A DNA stretch of 64,000 nucleotides from Lutispora thermophila DSM 19022 (GCF_900142105.1 NZ_FQZS01000010.1:1-64000); one strand, 5' to 3'. Numbered from the stretch's first letter, positions 51,506 to 62,508 are shown. A program made the numbers and translations. The notes: generated by a model not told the origin, from the letters alone.

Positions 51506-53041
51506 ATGAACAGCTATGAATATATATTGGAAATGCGCAACATAAATAAAAGATTCAAAAATCTGGTAGCAAATGACAACATTACATTCAGAGTCAGACC
51601 TGGTACAGTACATGCTCTTATAGGTGAAAATGGTGCTGGAAAGAGTACTCTTATGAATATTCTGACCAATATTCAAACTCCTGATAGTGGTGAAATATAT
51701 ATTCGTGGTGAACTGGTAGAATTCAAAAATCCATTGGATGCGGTTCGTCATGGAATTGGAATGGTATATCAGGAGTTTATGACTTTTCAGGGCATGTCGG
51801 TACTTGATAACATTATAGTTGGATTTGAGCAGAAAAACGGTATGTTTATAGACTATAAAGAGTCAAGAAGGAAGGTAGAAGAAATATGCAAGAAGTATAA
51901 TTTCAACATCCCACTGGATGCATTGGTCAATGATTTGCCAATTGCAACTTTGCAGCAAGTTGAAATAATAAAAGTATTATATAGAAACGCAGATATAATA
52001 ATATTGGATGAACCCACTTCCGTATTGACTCCTCAAGGGGTACAAGGTTTGCTTGACGCTATAAGATTTTTAGTAAAACAGGGTAAGACTGTAATATTTA
52101 TTACTCATAAATTAAAGGAAGTACTTGAAATATCTGATGATATAACAATATTAAAAAATGGCAGAGTTACAGGGGTTCTATCAGCAAAAGAAACAAATGA
52201 ATTGGAATTAGCAAGACTTATGGTAGGTAGGGAAGTGATGCTTCAGATAAATAAACCACAATGCAAGACTGGAGATGTTGTATTGATAGTAAGTAATCTG
52301 AAGGTTAAGGATTCTGCCGGTGTTATAAGGGTTAAAAATGCAAGCTTCAAAGTTCATGCCGGTGAGATTGTAGGCATATCCGGGATAGCAGTTTCAGGGC
52401 AGAAAGCTCTAGTTGAGGCAATAGTTGGTCTTTCAACGGCAGAAAAGCATGGTGAAATAATATTTTGCGGTAGAAATATTACGGATGAGACAATAGCTAA
52501 CAGGCGTAAGATGGGCATGGGATATATTGCTCAGGATAGGACGGGCATAGGATCAAATAAAGAAGGAACCATATGGGAAAATGCAATCATGGGCTATCAT
52601 AGAGTTAAAGGCTTTAAAAGAAAACATCTGCTTGACTTTAATGATATCAATGCATTTACCAATAAAATAATTGATGAATACGCGGTTAAGACTCAAGGTA
52701 TTGGAGATAAGATTAAGACTCTGTCCGGGGGTAACATTCAAAAGCTTATAGCAGGACGTGAATTTTTGCAAAATCAGAAACTGCTTATAATAGAAGATCC
52801 TACAAGAGGAATTGATGTGGGTTCTGTTGAGTTCATATGGAACAGAATAATCCAAATGGCACAAGTTGGTGTTGCAGTGCTTCTGATCAGTCATGATCTC
52901 AACGAAGTAATGCAGTTATCGGATAGGATATTGGTAATGTACAATGGTTCAATAATAGAGCATCCAAATAGTAAGGTATTAACGGAAGAACAAATTGGTC
53001 TAATGATGTTAGGTGGTGTTATAGATGAAGTTGGAAATTAA
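51506..53041 (+). CDS. Nucleoside-type ABC transporter ATPase (two domains)
   Basis: 511 residues, two fused ATP-binding cassettes. The first has ALIGENGAGKSTLMNIL (Walker A), DLPIATLQQVEIIKVL in place of the consensus signature and IIILDEPTSVLTPQG (Walker B). The second has IVGISGIAVSGQKALVEAI (degenerate Walker A), KTLSGGNIQKLIAGREF (signature) and LLIIEDPTRGIDVGS (Walker B). This asymmetric pair is characteristic of the ribose/nucleoside ATPases (RbsA/NupO type). The end overlaps the first permease. Confidence 0.92.
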   Translation: MNSYEYILEMRNINKRFKNLVANDNITFRVRPGTVHALIGENGAGKSTLMNILTNIQTPDSGEIYIRGELVEFKNPLDAVRHGIGMVYQEFMTFQGMSVLDNIIVGFEQKNGMFIDYKESRRKVEEICKKYNFNIPLDALVNDLPIATLQQVEIIKVLYRNADIIILDEPTSVLTPQGVQGLLDAIRFLVKQGKTVIFITHKLKEVLEISDDITILKNGRVTGVLSAKETNELELARLMVGREVMLQINKPQCKTGDVVLIVSNLKVKDSAGVIRVKNASFKVHAGEIVGISGIAVSGQKALVEAIVGLSTAEKHGEIIFCGRNITDETIANRRKMGMGYIAQDRTGIGSNKEGTIWENAIMGYHRVKGFKRKHLLDFNDINAFTNKIIDEYAVKTQGIGDKIKTLSGGNIQKLIAGREFLQNQKLLIIEDPTRGIDVGSVEFIWNRIIQMAQVGVAVLLISHDLNEVMQLSDRILVMYNGSIIEHPNSKVLTEEQIGLMMLGGVIDEVGN

Positions 53042-54119
53042 TGGTGAAGCAAAGAGTGCCATGTTGAAATATTGCATATCAATCGGCCTTACCTTAGTAT
53101 TTGGCTGTATATTGATTACCGCTCAAGGAGAAAAGCCTTTGAGGGCAATGGGATATATTCTTCAAGGATCTTTCGGAAGTGTAATGAACATTGGAAATAC
53201 AATACGCTGGATCATATCCAGTTTATTGGTAGGTGCAGCTGCTACTATTGCCTTTAAATCCGGAGTTGCAAATATGGGCATTGAAGGGCAGATATACATA
53301 GGAGCACTATCTGCAGCGGTGATAGGATATTCCATAGAATTACCACCAGGATTACATGCCATAGCCTGCTTGTTAGTTGCGTCAATAATGGGAATGTTAT
53401 ATGCTTTAATACCGGCATTATTACGTCTTTATTTCAAGATTAATGAGTTAATAACAACTTTAGTACTTAATTTTATTGCAAAAGATCTTACTGAATACAT
53501 AACTATGTGGGTAATAATGGGTGGTCAGCAGGCTGCTAATGGTTCTGCATCTATAGCAACACCAAGAATATTAAAATCAGCCCAGCTACCAATAATTATA
53601 AAAAGTACTACCGCAAACATTGGGATCTTTATAGCACTTGCAGTTTTATTGATAGTTGCCTTTTTTTATAAGTACACTTTAGAAGGCTATGAATTAACCC
53701 AAATAGGTCAGAATATGAATTTTGCAAGAATGGGCGGAGTTAACATTACCAGATCATTTCTCATGGCCTTTTTAATCTCAGGTTTTATATCTGGTTTGTG
53801 TGGAGGAATAGAAATAACAGGTGCATACTATAGATTTACTTCCAGCTTTAGCAATAACTTAGGATGGGATGGCATAATGATAGCGCGTGTGTCTAACAAT
53901 AATCCAATTGCTGTAATATTTGTATCCATTATTTGGGGAGGCCTAAAGCAAGGTGCTATGAATATGGAGCGCATGACTTCATTGAACAGGCTTATAGTTA
54001 TTATAATACAGATGCTATTTGTACTGTTTGTATCAATTGATTATGACAGCATAATTAATAAGTGGAAATCAAAAATGGAGCTGAAGAAACCTGATTATAA
54101 TGGGGGGATGAACATATGA
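53025..54119 (+). CDS. ABC transporter permease, nucleoside type (first)
   Basis: 364 residues with about ten membrane segments. The family motif IKSGVANMGIEGQIYIGALSA-like stretch is seen (FKSGVANMGIEGQIYIGAL), and GFISGLCGGIEITGAYYRF in the second half is typical of NupP/BmpC-type permeases. It overlaps the ATPase by 17 bases and the second permease by 4, so all are one operon. It forms the membrane channel with the next protein. Confidence 0.92.
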   Translation: MKLEINGEAKSAMLKYCISIGLTLVFGCILITAQGEKPLRAMGYILQGSFGSVMNIGNTIRWIISSLLVGAAATIAFKSGVANMGIEGQIYIGALSAAVIGYSIELPPGLHAIACLLVASIMGMLYALIPALLRLYFKINELITTLVLNFIAKDLTEYITMWVIMGGQQAANGSASIATPRILKSAQLPIIIKSTTANIGIFIALAVLLIVAFFYKYTLEGYELTQIGQNMNFARMGGVNITRSFLMAFLISGFISGLCGGIEITGAYYRFTSSFSNNLGWDGIMIARVSNNNPIAVIFVSIIWGGLKQGAMNMERMTSLNRLIVIIIQMLFVLFVSIDYDSIINKWKSKMELKKPDYNGGMNI

Positions 54120-55045
54120 TGACAATGCTAGGAATTCTATTTGGTTCTGTAACATGGTCGGCCACATTCAGGCTAAGTACTCCCATTATTTTGACAAGTG
54201 TAGGTGGCTCATTCAATAAACACACGGGAGTCTTTTGCATTGCTTTTGAATGTTTTATGCTTTCTGCCGCTTTTTTTGCTGCGTGGGGCAGTTATCTTAC
54301 AGGAAGCCCATATATGGGAACTTTGTTTGCTATTCTTGCAGGGCTGTTATTAGCAGCGATTTTTGGAATGTTTGTATTGAATTTTAAAGCTAATCCAATG
54401 ATTGTAAGCATTGCTATGAACTTTGGAGCATGGGCAGTTACAACATTATTATTAACTGAAATATTTGGAGTCAGAGGATATTTTCATAGTCCCAAGATAG
54501 TAAATTTTTCACCTATTGATATTCCTGTTCTAAGAGAAATTCCATATATAAATGAAGTTTTGAATAACCAAATTATACTGGTGTATATAGCCTATATATC
54601 TGTTGTGGTAGGTACCATAATTATGTATAAGACACCCTTTGGACTGAGGTTGAGAACAATAGGAATTAATGAGATAGGAGCGCAAACAGCCGGTGTCAAT
54701 ATTTTAAAATATAAATGGATAGGTTTGGCGATTATGGGGATAATGTCTGGTCTAGGTGGAGCATATTTACCTTTATCGGGATTGAGCATGTTTTCTGAAA
54801 ATATGAGTTCCGGTCGAGGCTTCTTAGCTTTTGCCGCCATACTTGTAAGTAAGGGTAATCCAGTTAAAGCTGCGCTGATAAGCATATTATTTGCGTATAC
54901 AAATGCATTAACATTTACTTTAACATCTTATGGAATACCCTCTCAGTTGCTTCAGATGTTTCCTTTTATAGCTGTCATAATAGTTTTGATGATTGGTAAT
55001 CTGAGGAACTTAAGCTTGACACCTGTTATTGAAGCAAGTGAATAA
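54116..55045 (+). CDS. ABC transporter permease, nucleoside type (second)
   Basis: 309 residues with eight to nine membrane segments. Characteristic are STPIILTSVGGSFNKHTGVFCIAFECFML, the counterpart of the NIGIEG motif, and IGLAIMGIMSGLGGAYLPLSG. It is the heterodimer partner of the preceding permease (NupQ type). The start ATG overlaps the previous stop. Confidence 0.9.
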   Translation: MMTMLGILFGSVTWSATFRLSTPIILTSVGGSFNKHTGVFCIAFECFMLSAAFFAAWGSYLTGSPYMGTLFAILAGLLLAAIFGMFVLNFKANPMIVSIAMNFGAWAVTTLLLTEIFGVRGYFHSPKIVNFSPIDIPVLREIPYINEVLNNQIILVYIAYISVVVGTIIMYKTPFGLRLRTIGINEIGAQTAGVNILKYKWIGLAIMGIMSGLGGAYLPLSGLSMFSENMSSGRGFLAFAAILVSKGNPVKAALISILFAYTNALTFTLTSYGIPSQLLQMFPFIAVIIVLMIGNLRNLSLTPVIEASE

Positions 55046-55109
55046 CATTTAAGTACTTTGTTTGTATTGTAAGATATTAATATTGGGTTAAAGGAGAGTA
55101 ATATATTTA

Positions 55110-55883
55110 ATGAATACTAAATTTCTCGTTGAATCAGCATTATTAACCCATGGCTTAAAATCTATTGACAATAATACTATTGCTGAGTTGTGGCCATGGG
55201 AACATGATTGTATAGCGTGGGTTGACAAAGGAAAGGTTATCATAGGAAACATATCGGAATTCTTATGTTTCCGCGATAGATCCATGGAGTTAATACGTAT
55301 TGATAAAGGTAATTTCCAAACATCTTGCAAGAGTGGTCTAAGTGGAGCGCTTACTGCTTCTGGAACTATGCTAGTAGCGGAGCTAATGAGAATTGGAATT
55401 GCAGTAACTGCTGGTATGGGTGGCATTGGAGATATTGTAGGTGAAGAAATATGTGAGGATCTACCTGCGTTGACAAGTCTAGATGTTGCATTAATTGCAA
55501 CCTCACCAAAGGATGTTGTTGATATAGAAGCAACTATCAAATGGCTTTTGGAACATGATGTATCCATTTGGGGTAAAGATACAGATGTGGTAGATGGATT
55601 TATGATAAACAGCAAACCTATTGCTATTACAGGTAAGTATAATGGACAACCTTTAGGAAAGGGGACATTGTTATTGAATCCAATACCGAATGAAATGAGA
55701 CTAAAGGATTCAACGGTAATTGAAAAAGCCAAAATTGCAGGAAAAGAAGCGGAGAAAAAAGGGGAATATTATCATCCTGCTGCAAACGCTATGATAGATA
55801 AATTATCATCTGGGAAATCTTCGATGATGCAATTGAAGTCATTAATTGAGAATAGCATATGGGCCGAGGATTTAACTAGATAA
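55110..55883 (+). CDS. Divergent pseudouridine-5'-phosphate glycosidase (PsuG) homologue
   Basis: 257 residues. PsuG cleaves the C-C bond of pseudouridine 5'-phosphate, giving uracil and ribose 5-phosphate. Family segments are recognised in order: VESALLTHGL (active-site Glu), GALTASGTMLVAELMRIGIAV, TAGMGGIGDIV, the lysine loop ATSPKDVVDIEATIKWLLEHDV and LLLNPIPNEM. The K of the Schiff-base motif and the NPIP are kept. The RRDL motif and the family N in a.N.aLv near the C terminus are not evident. It is shorter than usual (305-330). So a related but possibly different C- or N-glycosidic substrate is likely. It follows the nucleoside importer. Confidence 0.75.
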   Translation: MNTKFLVESALLTHGLKSIDNNTIAELWPWEHDCIAWVDKGKVIIGNISEFLCFRDRSMELIRIDKGNFQTSCKSGLSGALTASGTMLVAELMRIGIAVTAGMGGIGDIVGEEICEDLPALTSLDVALIATSPKDVVDIEATIKWLLEHDVSIWGKDTDVVDGFMINSKPIAITGKYNGQPLGKGTLLLNPIPNEMRLKDSTVIEKAKIAGKEAEKKGEYYHPAANAMIDKLSSGKSSMMQLKSLIENSIWAEDLTR

Positions 55884-55922
55884 ATGGAGAAGATACAGAT
55901 AATAGGGTAGGGGAGGAGTAAA

Positions 55923-57125
55923 ATGAAAATTACAGAAGTAGATGTTATTAAATGCAATTGCGAAGGAACTGAAGATTTTCGACCAGTTATATGCCGGATA
56001 AATACCGATGAAGGGATATATGGATATGGTGAAGCTTCTGTAGCATATGGGAAAGGTTCACCTGCAGCTTTTAGTATGATTCAGGATATTTCTCCTCTAA
56101 TAATCGGTAAAGATCCTTTGGATACTGAAGCAATCTGGCAACTGCTATATAGGAATACATTCTGGGGACAGGGTGGAGGAACCATTGTGTTTGCAGCCAT
56201 AAGCGCAATAGATATGGCTCTCTGGGACATTAAAGGAAAGGCTTTTAACGTGCCCTTATATAAGCTTCTTGGCGGAAGAACAAATGATAAATTACGTACC
56301 TATGCAAGTCAATTGCAATTTGGTTGGAGCAATGATTTCAAGTTTGGGTGGGGAAAAATATGTGAGCCAGGAAGTACGCCGGATAAATATGCTGAAACAG
56401 CTAAGATCGCTGTTGGTGAAGGTTTTGATTGCATAAAAATTGATTTTTTAAACTATAATAGACAGGGATTTCCCCATACTTATACTGAGTTAACAAAACC
56501 ACTTATAAGTGATGTTATGAGTCTCGGAGAGGAAAGATTAGCTGCTGTAAGAGAAGCAGTGGGATCTGATGTGGATATAATTATTGAGAATCATTGTGGT
56601 ACAGATGCAGTTTCGGCTGTTCAATTTGGCAGGATGGCGGAAAAATACAACATATATTATTATGAAGAACCTGTAACACCTCTAAACCCTGAAATGACCA
56701 GATATGTATCCGAAAGAGTAAATATTCCCATTGCACAAGGGGAGAGACTTTATGGAAGATGTGCATATATCCCTTTTTTTAACGATCATTCGGTTCAAGT
56801 GATACAGCCTGATCTTGGAAATTGTGGAGGTATAAGTGAAGCAAAAAAAATCTGCGATATGGCATATGCATATGATATTAGTGTACAAATACACGTTTGT
56901 GGAAGCCCGATTGTACAAGCTGCAGCTTTGCATTTTGAGACAGCGATTCCTAATTTTTTGATTCATGAACATCATGTAATCAATAAAGCAGAATATAATG
57001 TTGAACTAGGTATGTATGATTATCAGCCGCAAAATGGATACTTTACTGCTCCTGAGCTGCCAGGTTTAGGGCAGGAACTTTCGGAAAAAGCGTTGTACAA
57101 TGCTACAATTGTGACTGTAAGATGA
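55923..57125 (+). CDS. Mandelate racemase / muconate lactonising-type enolase-superfamily enzyme
   Basis: 400 residues. The capping domain (GEASVAYGKGSPAAFS ... LLGGR) is followed by the TIM barrel with CIKIDFLN (KxD), IIIENH (E222, H224), YYEEPVTPLNP and AQGERLYGR. The general-base-type IQIHVCG stretch lies near the end. The last barrel strand carries H rather than a lysine pair, as in acid-sugar dehydratases. It acts on an acid sugar or related carboxylate. It follows the PsuG homologue with a 39-base gap and belongs to the importer operon. Confidence 0.85.
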   Translation: MKITEVDVIKCNCEGTEDFRPVICRINTDEGIYGYGEASVAYGKGSPAAFSMIQDISPLIIGKDPLDTEAIWQLLYRNTFWGQGGGTIVFAAISAIDMALWDIKGKAFNVPLYKLLGGRTNDKLRTYASQLQFGWSNDFKFGWGKICEPGSTPDKYAETAKIAVGEGFDCIKIDFLNYNRQGFPHTYTELTKPLISDVMSLGEERLAAVREAVGSDVDIIIENHCGTDAVSAVQFGRMAEKYNIYYYEEPVTPLNPEMTRYVSERVNIPIAQGERLYGRCAYIPFFNDHSVQVIQPDLGNCGGISEAKKICDMAYAYDISVQIHVCGSPIVQAAALHFETAIPNFLIHEHHVINKAEYNVELGMYDYQPQNGYFTAPELPGLGQELSEKALYNATIVTVR

Positions 57126-57879
57126 AAAAGAAATTATAGATAGCTATATAAACTCTACTTCAAGTTGCACTTGCGAAGCAATATTTTAAAAGAAATAGAG
57201 GTAAAGGTAATAAAGCATATAAAGCAGTTATAAACATTAATAAAAGAATAAATTGCAATAGTATGTAAAATATAAAGTACTGTGCTTGAGTTCGTCAATG
57301 AACTTAAGTGCAGTACCTATTTTTATCGATATTATGTTGAGAGAAAGAAAATAAAGGAGTAGTTGCGTAGGGAAATATATTTTTACGAGGTTGAGACTTC
57401 TAAATGTAGGACAATATAAATAAGCAAATATGTTTTTTTGCATTAAATATATAATAAAAAATAGCAGAGTTGTTACTTGAAAATCACAGATGGATAATAG
57501 AGGAAGCATAGGAACGGTTTTTGCTTTTGTACTTTTTTTGATACAGTTACTCATAAAGTTAAAGGGATGGAGCTGACGTTTTTATTAAAGGTTGCAAATG
57601 AATCCATCCCTTTGATGCTCCTTAGGTAAGATTATCAGATTTGTCAAATCTAACATATCTCATTACATAACAAAGAAGGATAAGGGAATTCCACAGGTAA
57701 CTTCTAAGCATGACAAAAAGTGGGTTCTATATAATAAAAAAGATTTCCAAAAAGTTATCCTAAAATATTTCATGTGAAAAAAACTTATTTCATGCAGAGA
57801 ACGGCTTTAACAGATGACTTTTTGATAGATTGGATACAGGGACTTTTCTGTGCACTATTTCAAATGAAAGAAGGTTTCT
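57126..57879. other. Intergenic stretch with remnants
   Basis: No intact gene. A short frame LQVALAKQYFKRNRGKGNKA (about 57160-57220) resembles the C terminus of IS110-type transposases but is cut on both sides. A hairpin AAAGGGATGGA/TCCATCCCTTT lies at 57561-57613. Short frames with many lysines near 57650-57780 do not match anything known. Confidence 0.35.
57277..57323 (+). terminator. Terminator after the importer operon
   Basis: GTACTGTGCTTGAGTTC pairs (with G-U wobbles) along its full 17 bases with GAACTTAAGTGCAGTAC, then CTATTTTTAT follows. Confidence 0.75.
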
Positions 57880-58296
57880 ATGAAGAAACTGTTGATATTT
57901 ACTATGGCACTTGTAATGCCCATGAGCCTTGTTGCTTGCAGTTGGGCATATCAGAAAGAAGAGACTGCATCATCCTCTGCGAGGAACGGTGATTGGCCTT
58001 ATGAGAATGTGACACCAGAATAGATACAGGCTATATCTGATGTATTAACTGAATTGGAGCCTTTGTACAATCAAGCAGTTCTGGTAGCTAAGGAGAATAG
58101 TTGGGAAGCAGATGAAACTACAATACAGGAGCTTAATATCGTTTACTTGCTGATTGATGCGGCAAGATATGGTGTGGCAGATCCAAGCGAGTACAGAGAG
58201 ACAGAAGATATGGTCACTGTTGTGAAGCAGTATCAGGTTATTTTAGAAACAATGCCTTATATTATTGATAAGGTTAGTAAGCCTTATGTAAATTAA
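57880..58296 (+). pseudogene. Small lipoprotein gene with an in-frame TAG
   Basis: From ATG 57880 the frame reads MKKLLIFTMALVMPMSLVAC (lipoprotein signal with lipobox LVAC), then SWAYQKEETASSSARNGDWP. It meets TAG at 58021 and continues open for 91 more codons (IQAISDVLTELEPLYNQAV ... YIIDKVSKPYVN) to the stop at 58294. The reading frame is the same before and after the TAG, and no other lesion is needed. The whole protein would have 138 residues. Either a nonsense mutation (CAG to TAG fits well), an error, or stop readthrough. Function unknown. Confidence 0.65.
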
Positions 58297-58639
58297 CATA
58301 TGTTTTTTTATCTTATAACTATTGGATTTAATATCAAATGGAATAATTGGTCGAGAAAGGCTCAAGACTTAGTCTGAACTGAGTCTTAGTTCATTCAAAT
58401 AAAGAAATTGAGCTAAATGACGGTTTATTTATCATGATGTATGTCATGAGAGATAGTCAAGGAAATGTTGCTTTTTCAGCTCCTGTGACTTTTGAATCCG
58501 TAAACGGAGAGATTTATATCAGCGTGGAATAGGACAAGCCAATCAGATCAGGAAATTGTTTTAGCATTTATGTGATTTGAAGCAATGAAACTTATGGTTA
58601 TCACAATAAGCAATAAGCAAAAGAGGAGGTTAAATCAAG
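58297..58639. other. Intergenic stretch with a 3' gene remnant
   Basis: A short open stretch about 58402-58531 (KEIELNDGLFIMMYVMRDSQ, then GNVAFSAPVTFESVNGEIYI) ends in TAG and lacks a beginning, so it is the tail of a lost gene. Upstream a hairpin (AAGACTTAGT/ACTGAGTCTT) is seen. The ribosome site of the next gene, GAGGAGG, ends the stretch. Confidence 0.45.
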
Positions 58640-61600
58640 GTGAAAAAACGATTAATATCTATCCTCCTTGTGGTGGCTATGCTGTTTACTCAACTCCCTG
58701 TAGAGGTTATAGCCGATGTGGGAAGTCAGTATAATACAGCAAACAACAAAGTTCAGGATAAAGAGATTTTTAAAAATCCATTTGATGATGTTCAAGATGG
58801 CAGTTGGTGATGTATGCAAGTATAAATAAGTTTTTTAGCGGTAACAGTGCAAATACTTTTGATCCAAACGGCATGATGAACCGTGGAATGTTTGTTACCG
58901 TGCTGGGACGCATGGCTGGAGTGGATGTGACTGAATATACGGGACAATCAGTTTTTAGTGATGTGGAAGCAGATTCCTACTATGCTCCTTTTGTAGCTTG
59001 GGCGTCCAAATATGGTATTACTACAGGTGTTGGGAATGGCAAATTTAATCCTAATGATATTATAACACGGGAACAGATGGCTGTTTTCTTTGTGCGCTAC
59101 TTTGAAATCCTTGGTGTAAATTATGATACAGGAGCTAATGTTACGACGATTCCTGCAGATATAGATATGGTATCGCCATGGGCTCGAGAGATGGTTTTAA
59201 AGTTATGGAGAGCTGGTCTGCTGGTTGGTGATGGCATAAACTTTAATCCTACAGCCATTGCAAGCCGTGCAGAGACAGCTGCTCTTTGTATGCGCACCGA
59301 CAAGGCTGTAAAAGTTTGGTATATGGAATCTGGGATGCCATCTAATAGGATCAGCATTAATCCAAACATGGACCAGATATTAGAGACACCAGCATCTGCT
59401 GCTGGAAGTAATTCTAAAGATATATCTGAAAACAATTCTAAAGATGATTCTAAAGAAAAATCTGGGAATGGTTCTAAAGATAACTCTAGAGATGATTCTA
59501 AGGATGACTCTAAAGATGATCCCACCGATGAAAATCGTACTACTTATTATAAAGTGACATTTATGATTGATTCTACCAGAGATGAAAAATTATATAAAAA
59601 GGATACTCTGCTAGGAACTCTGCCTAATCCTGCTCAACCTGCTGGAAAGGTGTTTTTAGGATGGTGTTATGATTCAGAAAGAAGTAAGCCTGTAACAGCT
59701 ACTGACAAACTTGCTGGCAATGTAACATTGTATGCAAAGTTTGCATATGCTATCAGTTTAGATGCAGGTGGTACTCCAAACTATATTAGTGCTTTGGATC
59801 AGGGTTCTGATTTTTTCATTGTAGTAATATCTGACATTAAACCGAAACAGGGGAGAGATTTTAAGTTCAAAAACATTACGGCTCCGGATAAAACTCCTGA
59901 AACAGAAGAAACCGAGGAGGACAGTATAAAAATTGAAAAAGTCGTGGTCAAAGACAAAGGTAATGGATTTTGGAGCATATCATCTGCAAATGGAGATTTA
60001 CTCCTGGTCATACCTATCAAATTGAGTTGATCGATGAAGATGTGATCTTTGATGATAGCACAGATGCTTCTGCAAATCTAAAAGAAAACAATGAACGATA
60101 TGATATCACAAAAGTCCGCTTTTTTAATTTCAGCATAGAAAAAGACGGTACTTTAAATCTAAAGCTAAACAATGACATAAAGTATTTTTCAGTAGATGAT
60201 ATAAATTTGAACCCTTCAGATGTAGCCAGCTTAATGGAATATGCAGGATTATATATGGCATCGTTGGATAGTCAAGGAGTTGCTACTTATACTCAAAACA
60301 ATGGAAGTAGCAGTTTTACTTACACAGGGAAAGAAGATATACAGGTGGGAGATATAGTTGCATTTTACGAAGGAACAAAGCCTACAGATCGTAATCCAGA
60401 AAAAGGAACAGAAAGAAAAACTGATAATGCTGATGTATCATATGTGAAGATTATAAGAATCGATGGCAGTACTTATTACTATGTTGCCGCTGAAGCAGAG
60501 GATGTAACTTTTACACCAGATGTTTTACCTATCGATGTAGATGATAACGATGGTACAACAGGGTGGACAGAAGGCAGAACATCATTGACTATTGACAATA
60601 TGGCATTGGATAAGTTTATTTCCTATTATAAGGATATGAGTGATAAAAATGACATTACTATAGATGTTGGAGACTATATGGTGTTTTATACTGGTGATTA
60701 TGAGAAGGAAGAGGTAGAGAGCTTAGCTTATGCTGAGATTATTGAGATTATTGTAGATGGAGACCATACTATTATTCATTATGAAGAAGTAGATGAATCA
60801 GAGGTCATGTCAGCAATGGATTTGTATGACGAGACAGAATTAACTGAAAGCGAAATAAAAAGAATCATTAATGAAAATGAGAAAGAAATACAACAGATTA
60901 TTGAAGCACAAATTATGGACAGCAATTTCTTTGATAAAGCAGGTGAGTACTTAGTCAAATTAACTTTAAAGACTGAAGAGGTCAAAGAAGTGTTTGGAGA
61001 CGACTTGACTTTAAACGATGGGAGGGGTAGAACAAAAGGAAATACCAACTCGGGAGGGATATACCTTTATTGGCTGGTATAAGGATGAGGAGATGACTAA
61101 GGGACTTGAAGAGAATGAAACTATGACGGATACTGATCTAACCCTCACTGACAAGTGGATTGACAACGCTGCTAAGCATAAGATATGGGTAAAAGGTATG
61201 CAGATAACCAGTAAAAATGCTAGCGACGTTCTTGGTGATGGAACGGTATCCTTAGGAGTTAAAAACGGTGATTATACATTGACTTTGAGAGGAGTTAATA
61301 TGGAATATATCAGTTCCGATCCCAAAGCCAACAATGATAGCTATACCTTTGCGGCGATTTATTGTGAGGGCAACTTAACCATTCAGTTGGAAAGTGAAAC
61401 TACCAACAATATTACCAATAGTCGAGATGTAAGCGTTGGACGAGCCTGCGGCATTTATTTTCTAGATGGAGACCTGACGATCAAAGGAGAAGGAATCCTT
61501 AATGTTACAGGTGGAACCGGAAATGATAGTTACGGAATATGTGTCAAAGCTAGCAATAGTAATCTTGCTGCCAATGGCGTTTATGGCAATGTCAATATTG

Positions 61601-62397
61601 AAAACGGCACCATTACTGCTGAAGGTGGAGAGGCAAAGAGCAACAGTGCTATCCATGCTGCCGGATATATAACTATTAGTGGAGGTATAGTTGAAGCCAC
61701 TGCCCATAATGCAAGCAATGGTTATAGCCGTGGTATTTGGAGCCCTAATTTGATTACTATCAGTGGTGGAACGGTAATAGCGGAAGCCGGTATGTCAGAT
61801 CAAGAAAGTTATGGTATTGAAGCCTTTAGGATTTCCATCAACGGTGGTAACGTCATTGCATCTGGTAATAGCAGTGCACTCTACAAATATAATAATGAAA
61901 GCAATGCTCAAATAAATATAAGTAATCAAGGAAGCAATGTGATTAGGGTTGGAGCTTATGCTGAAAATGCCGTTAACTGGGATACTACAACATCCTTGGA
62001 TAGTCATGGTTATTTCTATTACGGAGCACCTTTAAGTGGTTATTCGTTATTTATGGTTAATCCGGGGGGTGCTTTAGGTCAAGAGCCTTTGGTTGATCCG
62101 GAAGGTTTAGACGGTACTGAAAATTAGGAGACCTCGGCTAATCCTGAAGATTTAGACGATACTGAAGAACAGGAAACTCTAGCTGATCCTAAAGATTCCA
62201 AAGAAGAGAGTGATCCGGTAGATACAACAACTCCACCACCTGCTTCTCCGGATGAAAATAGTCCAAGAGATCCGGAGGAATCGGAGAATTTGACAGATTC
62301 CGGTGATGAGATTACACCGGAAGAATCGGAAAATCAAGGAGATGAAGTAGAATCGGAGGATTTGAGTGAATCAAACCCTGAAGTTGTTGAGGAATAG
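58640..62397 (+). pseudogene. Large SLH-domain surface adhesin, broken by frameshifts and a TAG
   Basis: Starts at GTG 58640 with a signal peptide (KKRLISILLVVAMLFTQLPV). The parts fit one protein of about 1250 residues: N-terminal SLH repeats (NPFDDVQDGSW, then VMYASINKFFSGNSANTFDP ...), a Ser/Lys/Asp repeat linker, an InlB-type B repeat (KVFLGWCYDSERSK), a long middle domain, a second B repeat (YTFIGWYKDEEM) and beta-helix-like repeats (ITISGGIVEA, LITISGGTVIAEAG). An acidic C terminus (EESENQGDEVESED) ends it. Four lesions are seen: frame changes at about 58805, 59996 and 61020, and an in-frame TAG at 62125-62127, after which the frame stays open to 62397. As it stands no full protein can be made. 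Confidence 0.75.
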
Positions 62398-62508
62398 ATT
62401 TAGATAGTTGGATGAAATACTGTAGTATTAGAAGTAAAGATTATTAATTAAAGAAGGTGTCGGTAGTGTTGCTGCTGACATTTCTTTTCCAGAAGTGAGG
62501 TGACTTAA

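Noticed and set aside
57160-57260. IS110-type transposase C terminus
   Set aside because: Resemblance over about 30 residues only, no start and no partner; recorded as remnant within the intergenic entry.
57237-57554. 105-aa minus-strand frame
   Set aside because: Low complexity, overlaps the terminator at 57277-57323, no domain and no ribosome site.
58021-58023. Pyrrolysine at TAG codons
   Set aside because: No pyl genes in the window, and the second TAG is explained by a CAG-to-TAG change next to frameshifts; kept only as a check in the findings.
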